Below are positions 8,632 to 21,800 of a stretch of 64,000 nucleotides of DNA, one piece after another (position 1 is the stretch's first letter; each line of letters opens with the position of its first letter). This DNA is from Apostichopus japonicus (Eukaryota; Echinodermata; Holothuroidea; Aspidochirotida; Stichopodidae), in contig NC_092564.1 of the NCBI RefSeq assembly GCF_037975245.1, positions 21,493,984 through 21,557,983 on the forward strand, in the 5' to 3' direction. Below the pieces are notes generated by a model. The model made no database searches and had not been told where the DNA came from. It saw only the letters and a program-made list of their open reading frames with translations. Made by a program: the position numbers and the translations under genes.

Positions 8632-10504
8632 CTCGTAAACACAATATATCAGGTGGGTAATGTCGGACCAACTTCATATTTGGTTTGCCGGAGTACCGCT
8701 TACCCTTTGTTTTCGATGCAGGTCAAAGGTCATTTGGGGTCACCAGGGGTCACCAGGGGTCACCATGGGTCAAATTGTAAAAATCTCGTAAACACGATAT
8801 CTCAGGTGGGTAATGTCGGACCAAATTCACATTTGGTTTGCCGGAGTACCGCTTACCCTTTGTTTTCGATGCAGGTCAAAGGTCATTTGGGGTCACCGGG
8901 GTCAAATTATAAAAATCTCGTAAACACGATATCTCAGGTGGGTAATGTCGGACCAACTTCATATTTGGTTTGCCGGAGTACCGCCTAACCTTTGTTTTCG
9001 ATACAGGTCAAAGGTCATTTGGGGTCACCGGGGTCAAATTATAAAAATCTCGTAAATACGATATGTCAGGTGGGTAATGTCGGACCAACTTCATATTTGG
9101 TTAGCCGGAGTACCGCCTACCCTTTGTTTTCGATACAGGTCAAAGGTCATTCGGGGTCACCAGGGGTCACCAGGGGTCAAATTTTAAAAATCTCGTAAAC
9201 ACGATATCTCAGGTGGGTAATGTCGGACCAAATTCATATTTGGTTTTCCGGAGTACCGCTTACCCTTTGTTTTCGATGCAGGTCAAAGGTCATTTGGGGT
9301 CACCGGGGTCAAATTGTAAAAATCTCGTAAACACGATATCTCAGGTGGGTAATGTCGGACCAACTTCATATTTGGTTAGCCGGAGTACCGCCTACCCTTT
9401 GTTTTCGATACAGGTCAAAGGTCATTTTGGGGTCACCAGGGGTCACCAGGGGTCACCAGGGGTCACCAGGGGTCAAATTTTAAAAATCTCGTAAACACGA
9501 TAACTCAGGTGGGTAATATCGGATCAAATTCATATTTGGTTTGTCGGAGTACCGCTTACCCTTTGTTTTCGATGCAGGTCAAAGGTCATTTGGGGTCACC
9601 GGGGGTCAAATTGTAAAAATCTCGTAAACACGATATCTCAGGTGGGTAATGTCGGACCAACTTCATATTTGGTTAGCCGGAGTACCGCCTACCCTTTGTT
9701 TTCGATACAGGTCAAAGGTCATTTGGGGTCACCAGGGGTCACCAGGGGTCAAATTGTAAAAATCTCGTAAACACGATATCTCAGGTGGGTAATGTCGGAC
9801 CAACTTCATATTTGGTTTGCCGGAGTACCGCCTACCCTTTGTTTTCGATACAGGTCAAAGGTCATTTGGGGTCACCAGGGGTCACCAGGGGTCAAATTGT
9901 AAAAATCTCGTAAACACGATATTTCAGGTGGGTAATGTCGGACCAACTTCATATTTGGTTTTTCGATGCAGGTCAAAGGTCATTTGGGGTCACCGGGGTC
10001 AAATTATAAAAATCTCGTAAACACGATATATCAGGTGGGAAATGTCGGACCAACTTCATATTTGGTTAGCCGGAGTACCGCTTACCTTTTGTTTTCGATG
10101 CAGGTCAAAGGTCATTTGGGGTCACCAGGGGTCACCAGGGGTCACCAGTGGTCACCAGGGGTCACCAGGGGTCAAATTTTAAAAATCTCGTAAACACGAT
10201 ATCTCAGGTGGGTAATGTCGGACCAACTTCATATTTGGTTAGCCGGAGTACCGCCTACCCTTTGTTTTCGATACAGGTCAAAGGTCATTTGGGGTCACCG
10301 GGGTCAAATTATAAAAATCTCGTAAATACGATATGTCAGGTGGGTAATGTCGGACCAACTTCATATATGGTTAGCCGGAGTACCGCCTACCCTTTGTTTT
10401 CGATAAAGGTCAAAGGTCATTTGGGGTCACCGGGGTCAAATTATAAAAATCTCGTAAACACGATATATCAGGTGGGAAATGTCGGACCAACTTCATATTT
10501 GGTT

Positions 10505-11755
10505 AGCCGGAGTACCGCTTACCTTTTGTTTTCGATGCAGGTCAAAGGTCATTTGGGGTCACCAGGGGTCACCAGGGGTCACCAGTGGTCACCAGGGGTC
10601 ACCAGGGGTCAAATTTTAAAAATCCAACTTCATATATGGTTAGCCGGAGTACCGCCTACCCTTTGTTTTCGATAAAGGTCAAAGGTCATTTGGGGTCACC
10701 GGGGTCAAATTATAAAAATCTCGTAAACACGATATCTCAGGTGGGTAATGTCGGACCAACTTCATACTTGGTTTGCCGGAGTACCGCTTACCCTTTGTTT
10801 TCGATGCAGGTCAAAGGTCATTTGGGGTCACCGTTGTCAAATTATAAAAATCTCGTAAACACGATATCTCAGGTGGGTAATGTCGCACCAAATTCATATT
10901 TGGTTTTCCGGAGTACCGCTTACCCTTTGTTTTCGATGCAGGTCAAAGGTCATTTGGGGTCACCGGGGTCAAATTGTAAAAATCTCGTAAACACGATATC
11001 TCAGGTGGGTAATGTCGGACCAACTTCATATTTGGTTAGCCGGAGTACCGCCTACCCTTTGTTTTCGATACAGGTCAAAGGTCATTTGGGGTCACCAGGG
11101 GTCACCAGGGGTCACCAGGGGTCAAATTTTAAAAATCTCGTAAACACGATAACTCAGGTGGGTAATGTCGGATTAAATTCATATTTGGTTTGTCGGAGTA
11201 CCGCTTACCCTTTGTTTTCGATGCAGGTCAAAGGTCATTTGGGGTCACCGGGGTCAAATTATAAAAATCTCGTAAACACGATATCTCAGGTGGGTAATGT
11301 CGGACCAACTTCATATTTGGTTTGCCGGAGTACCGCTTACCCTTTGTTTTCGATACAGGTCAAAGGTCATTTGGGGTCACCAGGGGTCACCAGGGGTCAC
11401 CAGGGGTCAAATTGTAAGAATCTCGCAAACACGATATTTCAGGTGGGTAATGTCGGACCAACTTCATATTTGGTTTTTCGATGCAGGTCAAAGGTCATTT
11501 GGGGTCACCGGGGTCAAATGATAAAAATCTCGTAAACACGATATATCAGGTGGGTAATGTCGGACCAACTTCATATTTGGTTAGCCGGAGTAACGCCTAC
11601 CCTTTGTTTTCGATACAGGTCAAAGGTCATTTGGGGTAACCAGGGGTCACCAGGGGTCACCAGGGGTCACCAGGGTTCACCAGGGGTCAAATTTTAAAAA
11701 TCTCGTAAACACGATATCTCAGGTGGGTAATGTCGGACCAAATTCATATTTGGTA
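10505..11755. repeat. 1,251-bp tandem duplication, copy 1
   Basis: Repeated directly at 11756-13006. The + strand translations over 10585-11535 and 11836-12786 are identical over 316 residues. I noticed one silent base difference there (c at 10767, t at 12018). The unit contains a 36-bp-deleted monomer and a 107-bp monomer. At 11751 the join reads tggtaagccgg instead of ggttagccgg, which marks the duplication breakpoint. Confidence 0.92.
10624..10719 (+). repeat. 96-bp monomer with 36-bp deletion
   Basis: The sequence jumps from aaaaatc to caacttcatatatgg, removing the first 36 bp of the next monomer. The monomer start ctcg and the CAGGTG element are therefore absent. The identical fusion occurs at 11875 because of the 1,251-bp duplication, and I saw it nowhere else in the window. 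Confidence 0.9.
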
Positions 11756-13006
11756 AGCCGGAGTACCGCTTACCTTTTGTTTTCGATGCAGGTCAAAGGT
11801 CATTTGGGGTCACCAGGGGTCACCAGGGGTCACCAGTGGTCACCAGGGGTCACCAGGGGTCAAATTTTAAAAATCCAACTTCATATATGGTTAGCCGGAG
11901 TACCGCCTACCCTTTGTTTTCGATAAAGGTCAAAGGTCATTTGGGGTCACCGGGGTCAAATTATAAAAATCTCGTAAACACGATATCTCAGGTGGGTAAT
12001 GTCGGACCAACTTCATATTTGGTTTGCCGGAGTACCGCTTACCCTTTGTTTTCGATGCAGGTCAAAGGTCATTTGGGGTCACCGTTGTCAAATTATAAAA
12101 ATCTCGTAAACACGATATCTCAGGTGGGTAATGTCGCACCAAATTCATATTTGGTTTTCCGGAGTACCGCTTACCCTTTGTTTTCGATGCAGGTCAAAGG
12201 TCATTTGGGGTCACCGGGGTCAAATTGTAAAAATCTCGTAAACACGATATCTCAGGTGGGTAATGTCGGACCAACTTCATATTTGGTTAGCCGGAGTACC
12301 GCCTACCCTTTGTTTTCGATACAGGTCAAAGGTCATTTGGGGTCACCAGGGGTCACCAGGGGTCACCAGGGGTCAAATTTTAAAAATCTCGTAAACACGA
12401 TAACTCAGGTGGGTAATGTCGGATTAAATTCATATTTGGTTTGTCGGAGTACCGCTTACCCTTTGTTTTCGATGCAGGTCAAAGGTCATTTGGGGTCACC
12501 GGGGTCAAATTATAAAAATCTCGTAAACACGATATCTCAGGTGGGTAATGTCGGACCAACTTCATATTTGGTTTGCCGGAGTACCGCTTACCCTTTGTTT
12601 TCGATACAGGTCAAAGGTCATTTGGGGTCACCAGGGGTCACCAGGGGTCACCAGGGGTCAAATTGTAAGAATCTCGCAAACACGATATTTCAGGTGGGTA
12701 ATGTCGGACCAACTTCATATTTGGTTTTTCGATGCAGGTCAAAGGTCATTTGGGGTCACCGGGGTCAAATGATAAAAATCTCGTAAACACGATATATCAG
12801 GTGGGTAATGTCGGACCAACTTCATATTTGGTTAGCCGGAGTAACGCCTACCCTTTGTTTTCGATACAGGTCAAAGGTCATTTGGGGTAACCAGGGGTCA
12901 CCAGGGGTCACCAGGGGTCACCAGGGTTCACCAGGGGTCAAATTTTAAAAATCTCGTAAACACGATATCTCAGGTGGGTAATGTCGGACCAAATTCATAT
13001 TTGGTT
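11756..13006. repeat. 1,251-bp tandem duplication, copy 2
   Basis: Direct partner of 10505-11755. It ends where the following sequence switches to ttggttttccagag, after about 13003. Near-identity implies a recent event or an assembly duplication. Confidence 0.92.
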
Positions 13007-13095
13007 TTCCAGAGTACCGCTTACCCTTTGTTTTCGATGCAGGTCAAAGGTCATTTGCGGTCACCAGGGGTCACCAGTGGTCAAATTGTAAAAAT

Positions 13096-13248
13096 CTAGT
13101 AAACACGATATCTCAGGTGGGTAATGTGGAACCAATTTCATATTTGGTGTGCCGGAGTACCGCTTACCTTTTGTTTTCGATGCAGTTCAAAGGTCATTTG
13201 GAGTCACCAGGGGTCACCAGGGGTCACCAGGGGTCAAATTTTAAAAAT
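13096..13248 (+). repeat. Reference monomer of subfamily D (ctagtaaac, gtggaacc)
   Basis: This subfamily has ctagtaaac instead of ctcgtaaac, gtggaaccaatttc instead of gtcggaccaacttc, ggtgtgccgg, cttttgttttc, gcagttcaaagg and ttggagtcacc. The first half-site is thus AGTTCA. Copies recur near 17.4, 18.7, 19.7, 24.3, 25.5, 28.3, 29.65, 32.4, 34.4, 34.95, 38.95, 40.2, 44.3, 47.2 and 49.9 kb; the copy near 36.1 kb keeps only the left half of the pattern. Confidence 0.85.
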
Positions 13249-14092
13249 CTCGTAAACACGATATCTCAGGTGGGTAATGTCGGACCAAATTCACATTTGG
13301 TTTGCCGGAGTACCGCTTACCCTTTGTTTTCGATGCAGGTCAAAGGTCATTTGTGGTCACCGGGGTCAAATTATAAAAATCTCGTAAACACGATATCTCA
13401 GGTGGGTTATGTCGGACCAACTTCATATTTGGTTAGCCGGAGTACCGCCTACCCTTTGTTTTCGATACAGGTCAAAGGTCATTTGGGGTCACCGGGGTCA
13501 AATTATAAAAATCTCGTAAATACGATATGTCAGGTGGGTAATGTCGGACCAACTTCATATATGGTTATCCGGAGTACCGCCTACCCTTTGTTTTCGATAC
13601 AGGTCAAAGGTCATTTGGGGTCACCGGGGTCAAATTATAAAAATCTCGTAAACACGATATCTCAGGTGGGTAATGTCGGACCAACTTCATATTTGGTTAG
13701 CCGGAGTACCGCCTAGCCTTTCTTTTCGATACAGGTCAAAGGTCATTTGGGGTCACCAGGGGTCACCAGGGGTCAAATTATAAAAATCTCGTAAATACGA
13801 TATGTCAGGTGGGTAATGTCGGACCAAATTCACATTTGGTTTGCCGGAGTACCGCTTACCCTTTGTTTTCGATGCAGGTCAAAGGTCATTTGCGGTCACC
13901 GGGGTCAAATTATAAAAATCTCGTAAACACGATATGTCAGGTGGGTAATGTCGGACCAACTTCATATTTGGTTAGCCGGAGTACCGCCTACCCTTTGTTT
14001 TCGATACAGGTCAAAGGTCATTTGGGATCACCAGGGATCACCAGGGGTCACCAGGGGTCACCAGGGGTCACCAGAGGTCAAATTTTAAAAAT

Positions 14093-14235
14093 CTCGTAAA
14101 CACGGTATCTCAGGTGAGTAATGTCGGACCAACTTCATATTTGGTTAGACCGGATTACCGCCTACCCATTGTTTTCGATACAGGTCAAGGTCATTTGGGG
14201 TCACCAGGGGTCACCAGGGGTCAAATTTTAAAAAT
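14093..14235 (+). repeat. Reference monomer of subfamily E (ggattaccg, aggtcaaggtca)
   Basis: Marked by ccggattaccgcctacccattg and by one missing A, which turns the DR1 pair into a DR0 pair (14182-14193, AGGTCAAGGTCA). That also creates TCAAGGTCA (14185-14193), the extended half-site recognised in animals by SF-1/FTZ-F1 and ERR receptors. E monomers become very frequent between 36 and 58 kb. Confidence 0.85.
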
Positions 14236-17200
14236 CTCGTAAACACGATATGTCAGTTGGGTAATGTCGGACCAACTTCATATTTGGTTAGCCGGAGTAC
14301 CGCCTACCCTTTGTTTTCGATCCAGGTCAAAGGTCATTTGGGGTCACCGGGGTCAAATTATAAACATCTCGTAAATACGATATGTCAGGTGGGTTATGTC
14401 GGACCAACTTCATATATGGTTAGCCGGAGTACCGCCTACCCTTTGTTTTCGATACAGGTCAAAGGTCATTTGGGGTCACCGGGGTCAAATTATAAAAATC
14501 TCGTAAACACGATATCTCAGGTGGGTAATGTCGGACCAACTTCATATTTGGTTAGCCGGAGTACCGCCTACCCTTCTTTTCGATACAGGTCAAAGGTCAT
14601 TTGGGGTCACCAGGGGTCACCAGGGGTCAAATTATAAAAATCTCGTAAACACGATATGTCAGGTGGGTAATGTCGGACCAAATTCACATTTGGTTTGCCG
14701 GAGTACCGCTTACCCTTTGTTTTCGCTGCAGGTCAAAGGTCATTTGGGGTCACCGGGGTCAAATTATAAAAATCTCGTAAACACGATATGTCAGGTGGGT
14801 TATGTCGGACCAACTTCATATTTGGTTAGCCGGAGTACCGCCTACCCTTTGTTTTCGATACAGGTCAAAGGTCATTTGGGGTCACCAGGGGTCACCAGGG
14901 GTCACCAGGGGTCACCAGGGGTCACCAGAGGTCAAATTTTAAAAATCTCGTAAACACGATATCTCAGGTGGGTAATGTCGGACCAACTTCATATTTGGTT
15001 AGCCGGATTACCGCCTACCCATTGTTTTCGATACAGGTCAAGGTCATTTGGGGTCACCAGGGGTCACCAGGGGTCAAATTATAAAAATCTCGTAAACACG
15101 ATATGTCAGTTGGGTAATGTCGGACCAAATTCACATTTGGTTAGCCGGAGTACCGCCTACCATTTGTTTTCGATACAGGTCAAAGGTCATTTGGGGTCAC
15201 CGGGGTCAAATTATAAAAATCTCGTAAACACGATATGTCAGGTGGGTAATGTCGGACCAACTTCATATTTGGTTAGCCGGAGTACCGCCTACCCTTTGTT
15301 TTCGATACAGGTCAAAGGTCATTTGGGGTCACCAGGGGTCACCAGGGGTCACCAGAGGTCAAATTTTAAAAATCTCGTAAACACGATATCTCAGGTGGGT
15401 AATGTCGGACCAACTTCATATTTGGTTAGCCGGATTACCGCCTACCCATTGTTTTCGATACAGGTCAAGGTCATTTGGGGTCACCAGGGGTCACCAGGGG
15501 TCAAATTGTAAAAATCTCGTAAACACGATATCTCAGGTGGTTAATGTCGGACCAACTTCATATTTGGTTTGCCGTAGTACCGCTTACCCTTTGTTTTCGA
15601 TGCAGGTCAAAGGTCATTTGGGGTCACCGGGGTCAAATTATAAAAATCTCGTAAACACGATATGTCAGGTGGGTAATGTCGGACCAACTTCATATTTGGT
15701 TAGCCGGAGTACCGCTTACCCTTTGTTTTCGATACAGGTCAAAGGTCATTTGGGGTCACCAGGGGTCACCAGGGGTCATCAGGGGTCACCAGGGGTCAAA
15801 TTGTAAAAATCTCGTAAACACGATATCTCAGGTGGGTCATGTCGGACCAAATTCACATTTGGTTTGCCGGAGTACCGCTTACCCTTTGTTTTCGATGCAG
15901 GTCAAAGGTGATTTGGGGTCACCGGGGTCAAATTATAAAATCTCGTAAATACGATATGTCAGGTGGGTAATGTCGGACCAACTTCATATTTGGTTTGCCG
16001 GAGTACCGCCTACCCTTTGTTTTCGATACAGGTCAAAGGTCATTTGGGGTCACCAGGGGTCACCAGGGGTCACCAGGGGTCAAATTTTAAAAATCTCGTA
16101 AACACGATATCTCAGGTGGGTAATGTCGGACCAAATTCATATTAGGTTTTCCGGAGTACCGCTTACCCTTTGTTTTCGATGCAGGTCAAAGGTCATTTGG
16201 GGTCACCGGGGTCAAATTATAAAAATCTCGTAAATACGATATGTAAGGTGGGTAATATCGGACCAACTTCATATTTGGTTAGCCGGAGTACCGCCTACCC
16301 TTTGTTTTCGATACAGGTCAAAGGTCATTTGGGGTAACCAGGGGTCACCAGGGGTCACCAGGGGTCAAATTTTAAAAATCTCGTGAACACGATATCTCAG
16401 GTGGGTAATGTCGGACCAAATTCACATTACGTTTTCCGGAGTACCGCTTACCCTTTGTTTTCGATGCAGGTCAAAGGTCATTTGGGGTCACCGGGGTCAA
16501 ATTATAAAAATCTTGTAAACACGATATGTCAGGTGGGTAATGTCGGACCAAATTCACATTTGGTTTGCCGGAGTACCGCTTACCTTTTGTTTTCGATGCA
16601 GGTCAAAGGTCATTTGGGGTCACCAGGGGTCACCAGTGGTCACCAGGGGTCAAATTATAAAAATCTCGTGAACACGATATCTCAGGTGGGTAATGTCGGA
16701 CCAAATTCACATTTGGTTTGCCGAAGTCCCGCTTACCCTTTGTTTTCGATGCAGGTCAAAGGTCATTTGGGGTCACCGGGGTCAAATTATAAAAATCTCG
16801 TAAACACGATATCTCAGGTGGGTAATGTCGGACCAACTTCATATTTGGTTTGCCGGAGTACCGCCTACCCTTTGTTTTCGATACAGGTCAAAGGTCATTT
16901 GGGGTCACCAGGGGTCACCAGGGGTCACCAGGGGTCAAATTGTAAGAATCTCGTAAACTCGATATTTCAGGTGGGTAATGTCGGACCAACTTCATATTTG
17001 GTTTTTCGATGCAGGTCAAAGGTCATTTGGGGTCACCGGGGTCAAATGATAAAAATCTCGTAAACACGATATATCAGGTGGGTAATGTCGGACCAACTTC
17101 ATATTTGGTTAGCCGGAGTACCGCCTACCCTTTGTTTTCGATACAGGTCAAAGGTCATTTGGGGTCACCAGGGGTCACCAGGGGTCACCAGGGGTCACCA

Positions 17201-17777
17201 GGGTTCACCAGGGGTCAAATTTTAAAAATCTCGTAAACACGATATCTCAGGTGGGTATGTCGGACCAAATTCATATTTGGTTTTCCAGAGTACCGCTTAC
17301 CCTTTGTTTTCGATGCAGGTCAAAGGTCATTTGCGGTCACCAGGGGTCACCAGGGGTCAAATTGTAAAAATCTAGTAAACACGATATCTCAGGTGGGTAA
17401 TGTGGAACCAATTTCATATTTGGTGTGCCGGAATACCGCTTACCTTTTGTTTTCGATGCAGTTCAAAGGTCATTTGGAGTCACCAGGGGTCACCAGGGGT
17501 CAAATTTTAAAAATCTCGTAAACACGATATCTCAGGTGGGTAATGTCGGACCAAATTCACATTTGGTTTGCCGGAGTACCGCTTACCCTTTGTTTTCGAT
17601 GCAGGTCAAAGGTCATTTGTGGTCACCGGGGTCAAATTATAAAAATCTCGTAAACACAATATGTCAGGTGGGTTATGTCGGACCAACTTCATATATGGTT
17701 AGCCGGAGTACCGCCTACCCTTTGTTTTCGATACAGGTCAAAGGTCATTTGGGGTCACCGGGGTCAAATTATAAAAT

Positions 17778-17919
17778 CTCGTAAACACGATATCTCAGGT
17801 GGGTAATGTCGGACCAACTTCATATTTGGTTAGCCGGAGTACCGCCTATCCTTTCTTTTCGATACAGATCAAAGGTCATTTGGGGTCATTTGGGGTCACC
17901 GGGGTCAAATTATAAAAAT
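17778..17919 (+). repeat. Reference monomer of subfamily F (doubled tcatttgggg)
   Basis: The unit tcatttgggg is present twice, adding 10 bp, together with cctttcttttcgata. Early copies have gatacagatcaaagg. Later copies (near 36.7, 39.4, 40.7, 42.4, 45.1, 47.7, 50.4 and 53.9 kb) have gatacaggtcaaagg and end attatcaaaat. The doubling shows that the 10-bp slippage unit reaches left of the ggggtcacca tract. Confidence 0.85.
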
Positions 17920-18815
17920 CTCGTAAACACGATATGTCAGGTGGGTAATGTCGGACCAACTTCATATTTGGTTAGCCGGAGTACCGCCTAACCTTTGTTT
18001 TCGATACAGGTCAAAGGTCATTTGGGGTCACCAGGGGTCACCAGGGGTCACCAGGGGTCACCAGGGGTCACCAGGGGTCACCAGAGGTCAAATTTTAAAA
18101 ATCTCGTAAACACGATATCTCAGGTGGGTAATGTCGGACCAACTTCATATTTGGTTAGCCGGATTACCGCCTACCCTTTGTTTTCGATACAGGTCAAAGG
18201 TCATTTGGGGTCACCAGGGGTCACCAGGGGTCACCAGGGGTCAAATTGTAAGAATCTCGTAAACTCGATATTTCAGGTGGGTAATGTCGGACCAACTTCA
18301 TATTTGGTTTTTCGATGCAGGTCAAAGGTCATTTGGGGTCACCGGGGTCAAATGATAAAAATCTCGTAAACACGATATATCAGGTGGGTAATGTCGGACC
18401 AACTTCATATTTGGTTAGCCGGAGTACCGCCTACCCTTTGTTTTCGATACAGGTCAAAGGTCATTTGGGGTCACCAGGGGTCACCAGGGGTCACCAGGGG
18501 TCACCAGGGTTCACCAGGGGTCAAATTTTAAAAATCTCGTAAACACGATATCTCAGGTGGGTAATGTCGGACCAAATTCATATTTGGTTTTCCAGAGTAC
18601 CGCTTACCCTTTGTTTTCGATGCAGGTCAAAGGTCATTTGCGGTCACCATGGGTCACCAGGGGTCAAATTGTAAAAATCTAGTAAACACGATATCTCAGG
18701 TGGGTAATGTGGAACCAATTTCATATTTGGTGTGCCGGAATACCGCTTACCTTTTGTTTTCGATGCAGTTCAAAGGTCATTTGGAGTCACCAGGGGTCAC
18801 CAGGGGTCACCAGGG

Positions 18816-21800
18816 GTCAAATTGTAAAAATCTCGTAAACACGATATCTCAGGTGGGTAATGTCGGACCAACTTCATATTTGGTTAGCCGGAGTACCGCC
18901 TACCCTTTGTTTTCGATACAGGTCAAAGGTCATTTGGGGTCACCAGGGGTCACCAGGGGTCAAATTTTAAAAATCTCGTAAACACGATAACTCAGGTGGG
19001 TAATGTCGGATGAAATTCATATTTGGTTTGTCGGAGTACCGCTTACCCTTTGTTTTCGATGCAGGTCAAAGGTCATTTGGGGTCACCGGGGTCAAATTAT
19101 AAAAATCTCGTAAACACGATATCTCAGGTGGGTAATGTCGGACCAACTTCATATTTGGTTTGCCGGAGTACCGCTTACCCTTTGTTTTCGATGCAGGTCA
19201 AAGGCCATTTGGGGTCACCAGGGGTCACCAGGGGTCACCAGGGGTCAAATTGTAAGAATCTCGCAAACACGATATTTCAGGTGGGTAATGTCGGACCAAC
19301 TTCATATTTGGTTTTTCGATGCAGGTCAAAGGTCATTTGGGGTCACCGGGGTCAAATGATAAAAATCTCGTAAACACGATATATCAGGTGGGTAATGTCG
19401 GACCAACTTCATATTTGGTTAGCCGGAGTAACGCCTACCCTTTGTTTTCGATACAGGTCAAAGGTCATTTGGGGTAACCAGGGGTCACCAGGGGTCACCA
19501 GGGGTCACCAGGGTTCACCAGGGGTCAAATTTTAAAAATCTCGTAAACACGATATCTCAGGTGGGTAATGTCGGACCAAATTCATATTTGGTTTTCCAGA
19601 GTACCGCTTACCCTTTGTTTTCGATGCAGGTCAAAGGTCATTTGCGGTCACCAGGGGTCACCAGTGGTCAAATTGTAAAAATCTAGTAAACACGATTTCT
19701 CAGGTGGGTAATGTGGAACCAATTTCATATTTGGTGTGCCGGAGTACCGCTTACCTTTTGTTTTCGCTGCAGTTCAAAGGTCATTTGGAGTCACCAGGGG
19801 TCACCAGGGGTCACCAGGGGTCAAATTTTAAAAATCTCGTAAACACGATATCTCAGGTGGGTAATGTCGGACCAAATTCACATTTGGTTTGCCGGAGTAC
19901 CGCTTACCCTTTGTTTTCGATGCAGGTCAAAGGTCATTTGTGGTCACCGGGGTCAAATTATAAAAATCTCGTAAACACGATATCTCAGGTGGGTTATGTC
20001 GGACCAACTTCATATTTGGTTAGCCGGAGTACCGCCTACCCTTTGTTTTCGATACAGGTCAAAGGTCATTTGGGGTCACCGGGGTCAAATTATAAAAATC
20101 TCGTAAATACGATATGTCAGGTGGGTAATGTCGGACCAACTTCATATATGGTTAGCCGGAGTACCGCCTACCCTTTGTTTTCGATACAGGTCAAAGGTCA
20201 TTTGGGGTCACCGGGGTCAAATTATAAAAATCTCGTAAACACGATATCTCAGGTGTATAATGTCGGACCAACTTCATATTTGGTTAGCCGGAGTACCGCC
20301 TAGCCTTTCTTATCGATACAGGTCAAAGGTCATTTGGGGTCACCAGGGGTCACCAGGGGTCAAATTATAAAAATCTCGTAAATACGATATGTCAGGTGGG
20401 TAATGTCGGACCAAATTCACATTTGGTTTGCCGGAGTACCGCTTACCCTTTGTTTTCGATGCAGGTCAAAGGTCATTTGCGGTCACCGGGGTCAAATTAT
20501 AAAAATCTCGTAAACACGATATGTCAGGTGGGTAATGTCGGACCAACTTCATATTTGGTTAGCCGGAGTACCGCCTACCCTTTGTTTTCGATACAGGTCA
20601 AAGGTCATTTGGGATCACCAGGGATCACCAGGGGTCACCAGGGGTCACCAGGGGTCACCAGAGGTCAAATTTTTAAAATCTCGTAAACACGATATCTCAG
20701 GTGGGTAATGTCGGACCAACTTCATATTTGGTTAGACCGGATTACCGCCTACCCATTGTTTTCGATACAGGTCAAGGTCATTTGGGGTCACCAGGGGTCA
20801 CCGGGGTCAAATTATAAAAATCTCGTAAATACGATATGTCAGGTGGGTTATGTCGGACCAACTTCATATATGGTTAGCCGGAGTACCGCCTACCCTTTGT
20901 TTTCGATACAGGTCAAAGGTCATTTGGGGTCACCGGGGTCAAATTATAAAAATCTCGTAAACACGATATCTCAGGTGGGTAATGTCGGACCAACTTCATA
21001 TTTGGTTAGCCGGAGTACCGCATACCCTTCTTTTCGATACAGGTCAAAGGTCATTTGGGGTCACCAGGGGTCACCAGGGGTCAAATTATAAAAATCTCGT
21101 AAACACGATATGTCAGGTGGGTAATGTCGGACCAAATTCACATTTGGTTTGCCGGAGTACCGCTTACCCTTTGTTTTCGATGCAGGTCAAAGGTCATTTG
21201 GGGTCACCGGGGTCAAATTATAAAAATCTCGTAAACACGATATGTCAGGTGGGTTATGTCGGACCAACTTCATATTTGGTTAGCTGGAGTACCGCCTACC
21301 CTTTGTTTTCGATACAGGTCAAAGGTCATTTGGGGTCACCAGGGGTCACCAGGGGTCACCAGGGGTCACCAGGGGTCACCAGAGGTCAAATTTTAAAAAT
21401 CTCGTAAACACGATATCTCAGGTGGGTAATGTCGGACCAACTTCATATTTGGTTAGCCGGATTACCGCCTACCCATTGTTTTCGATACAGGTCAAGGTCA
21501 TTTGGGGTCACCAGGGGTCACCAGGGGTCAAATTATAAAAATCTCGTAAACACGATATGTCAGTTGGGTAATGTCGGACCAAATTCACATTTGGTTAGCC
21601 GGAGTACCGCCTACCATTTGTTTTCGATACAGGTCAAAGGTCATTTGGGGTCACCGGGGTCAAATTATAAAAATCTCGTAAACACGATATGTCAGGTGGG
21701 TAATGTCGGACCAACTTCATATTTGGTTAGCCGGAGTACCGCCTACCCTTTGTTTTCGATACAGGTCAAAGGTCATTTGGGGTCACCAGGGGTCACCAGG

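Larger units (their letters stand above)
12220..18815. repeat. About 6.6-kb higher-order block, copy 1
   Basis: Order and private variants of monomers match 18816-25570. The offset starts at 6587 (12374 to 18961), falls to 6454 by 14.5 kb and rises to about 6880-6899 from 15.7 kb on, owing to loss or gain of single monomers and 10-bp units. One example is the tract at 12337, with four GGGG against three at 18935. Boundaries are approximate. Confidence 0.85.

Noticed and set aside
10624-10640. Insertion site at the aaaaatccaac junction
   Set aside because: The flanks join two parts of the same monomer with 36 bp missing, so it is an internal deletion.
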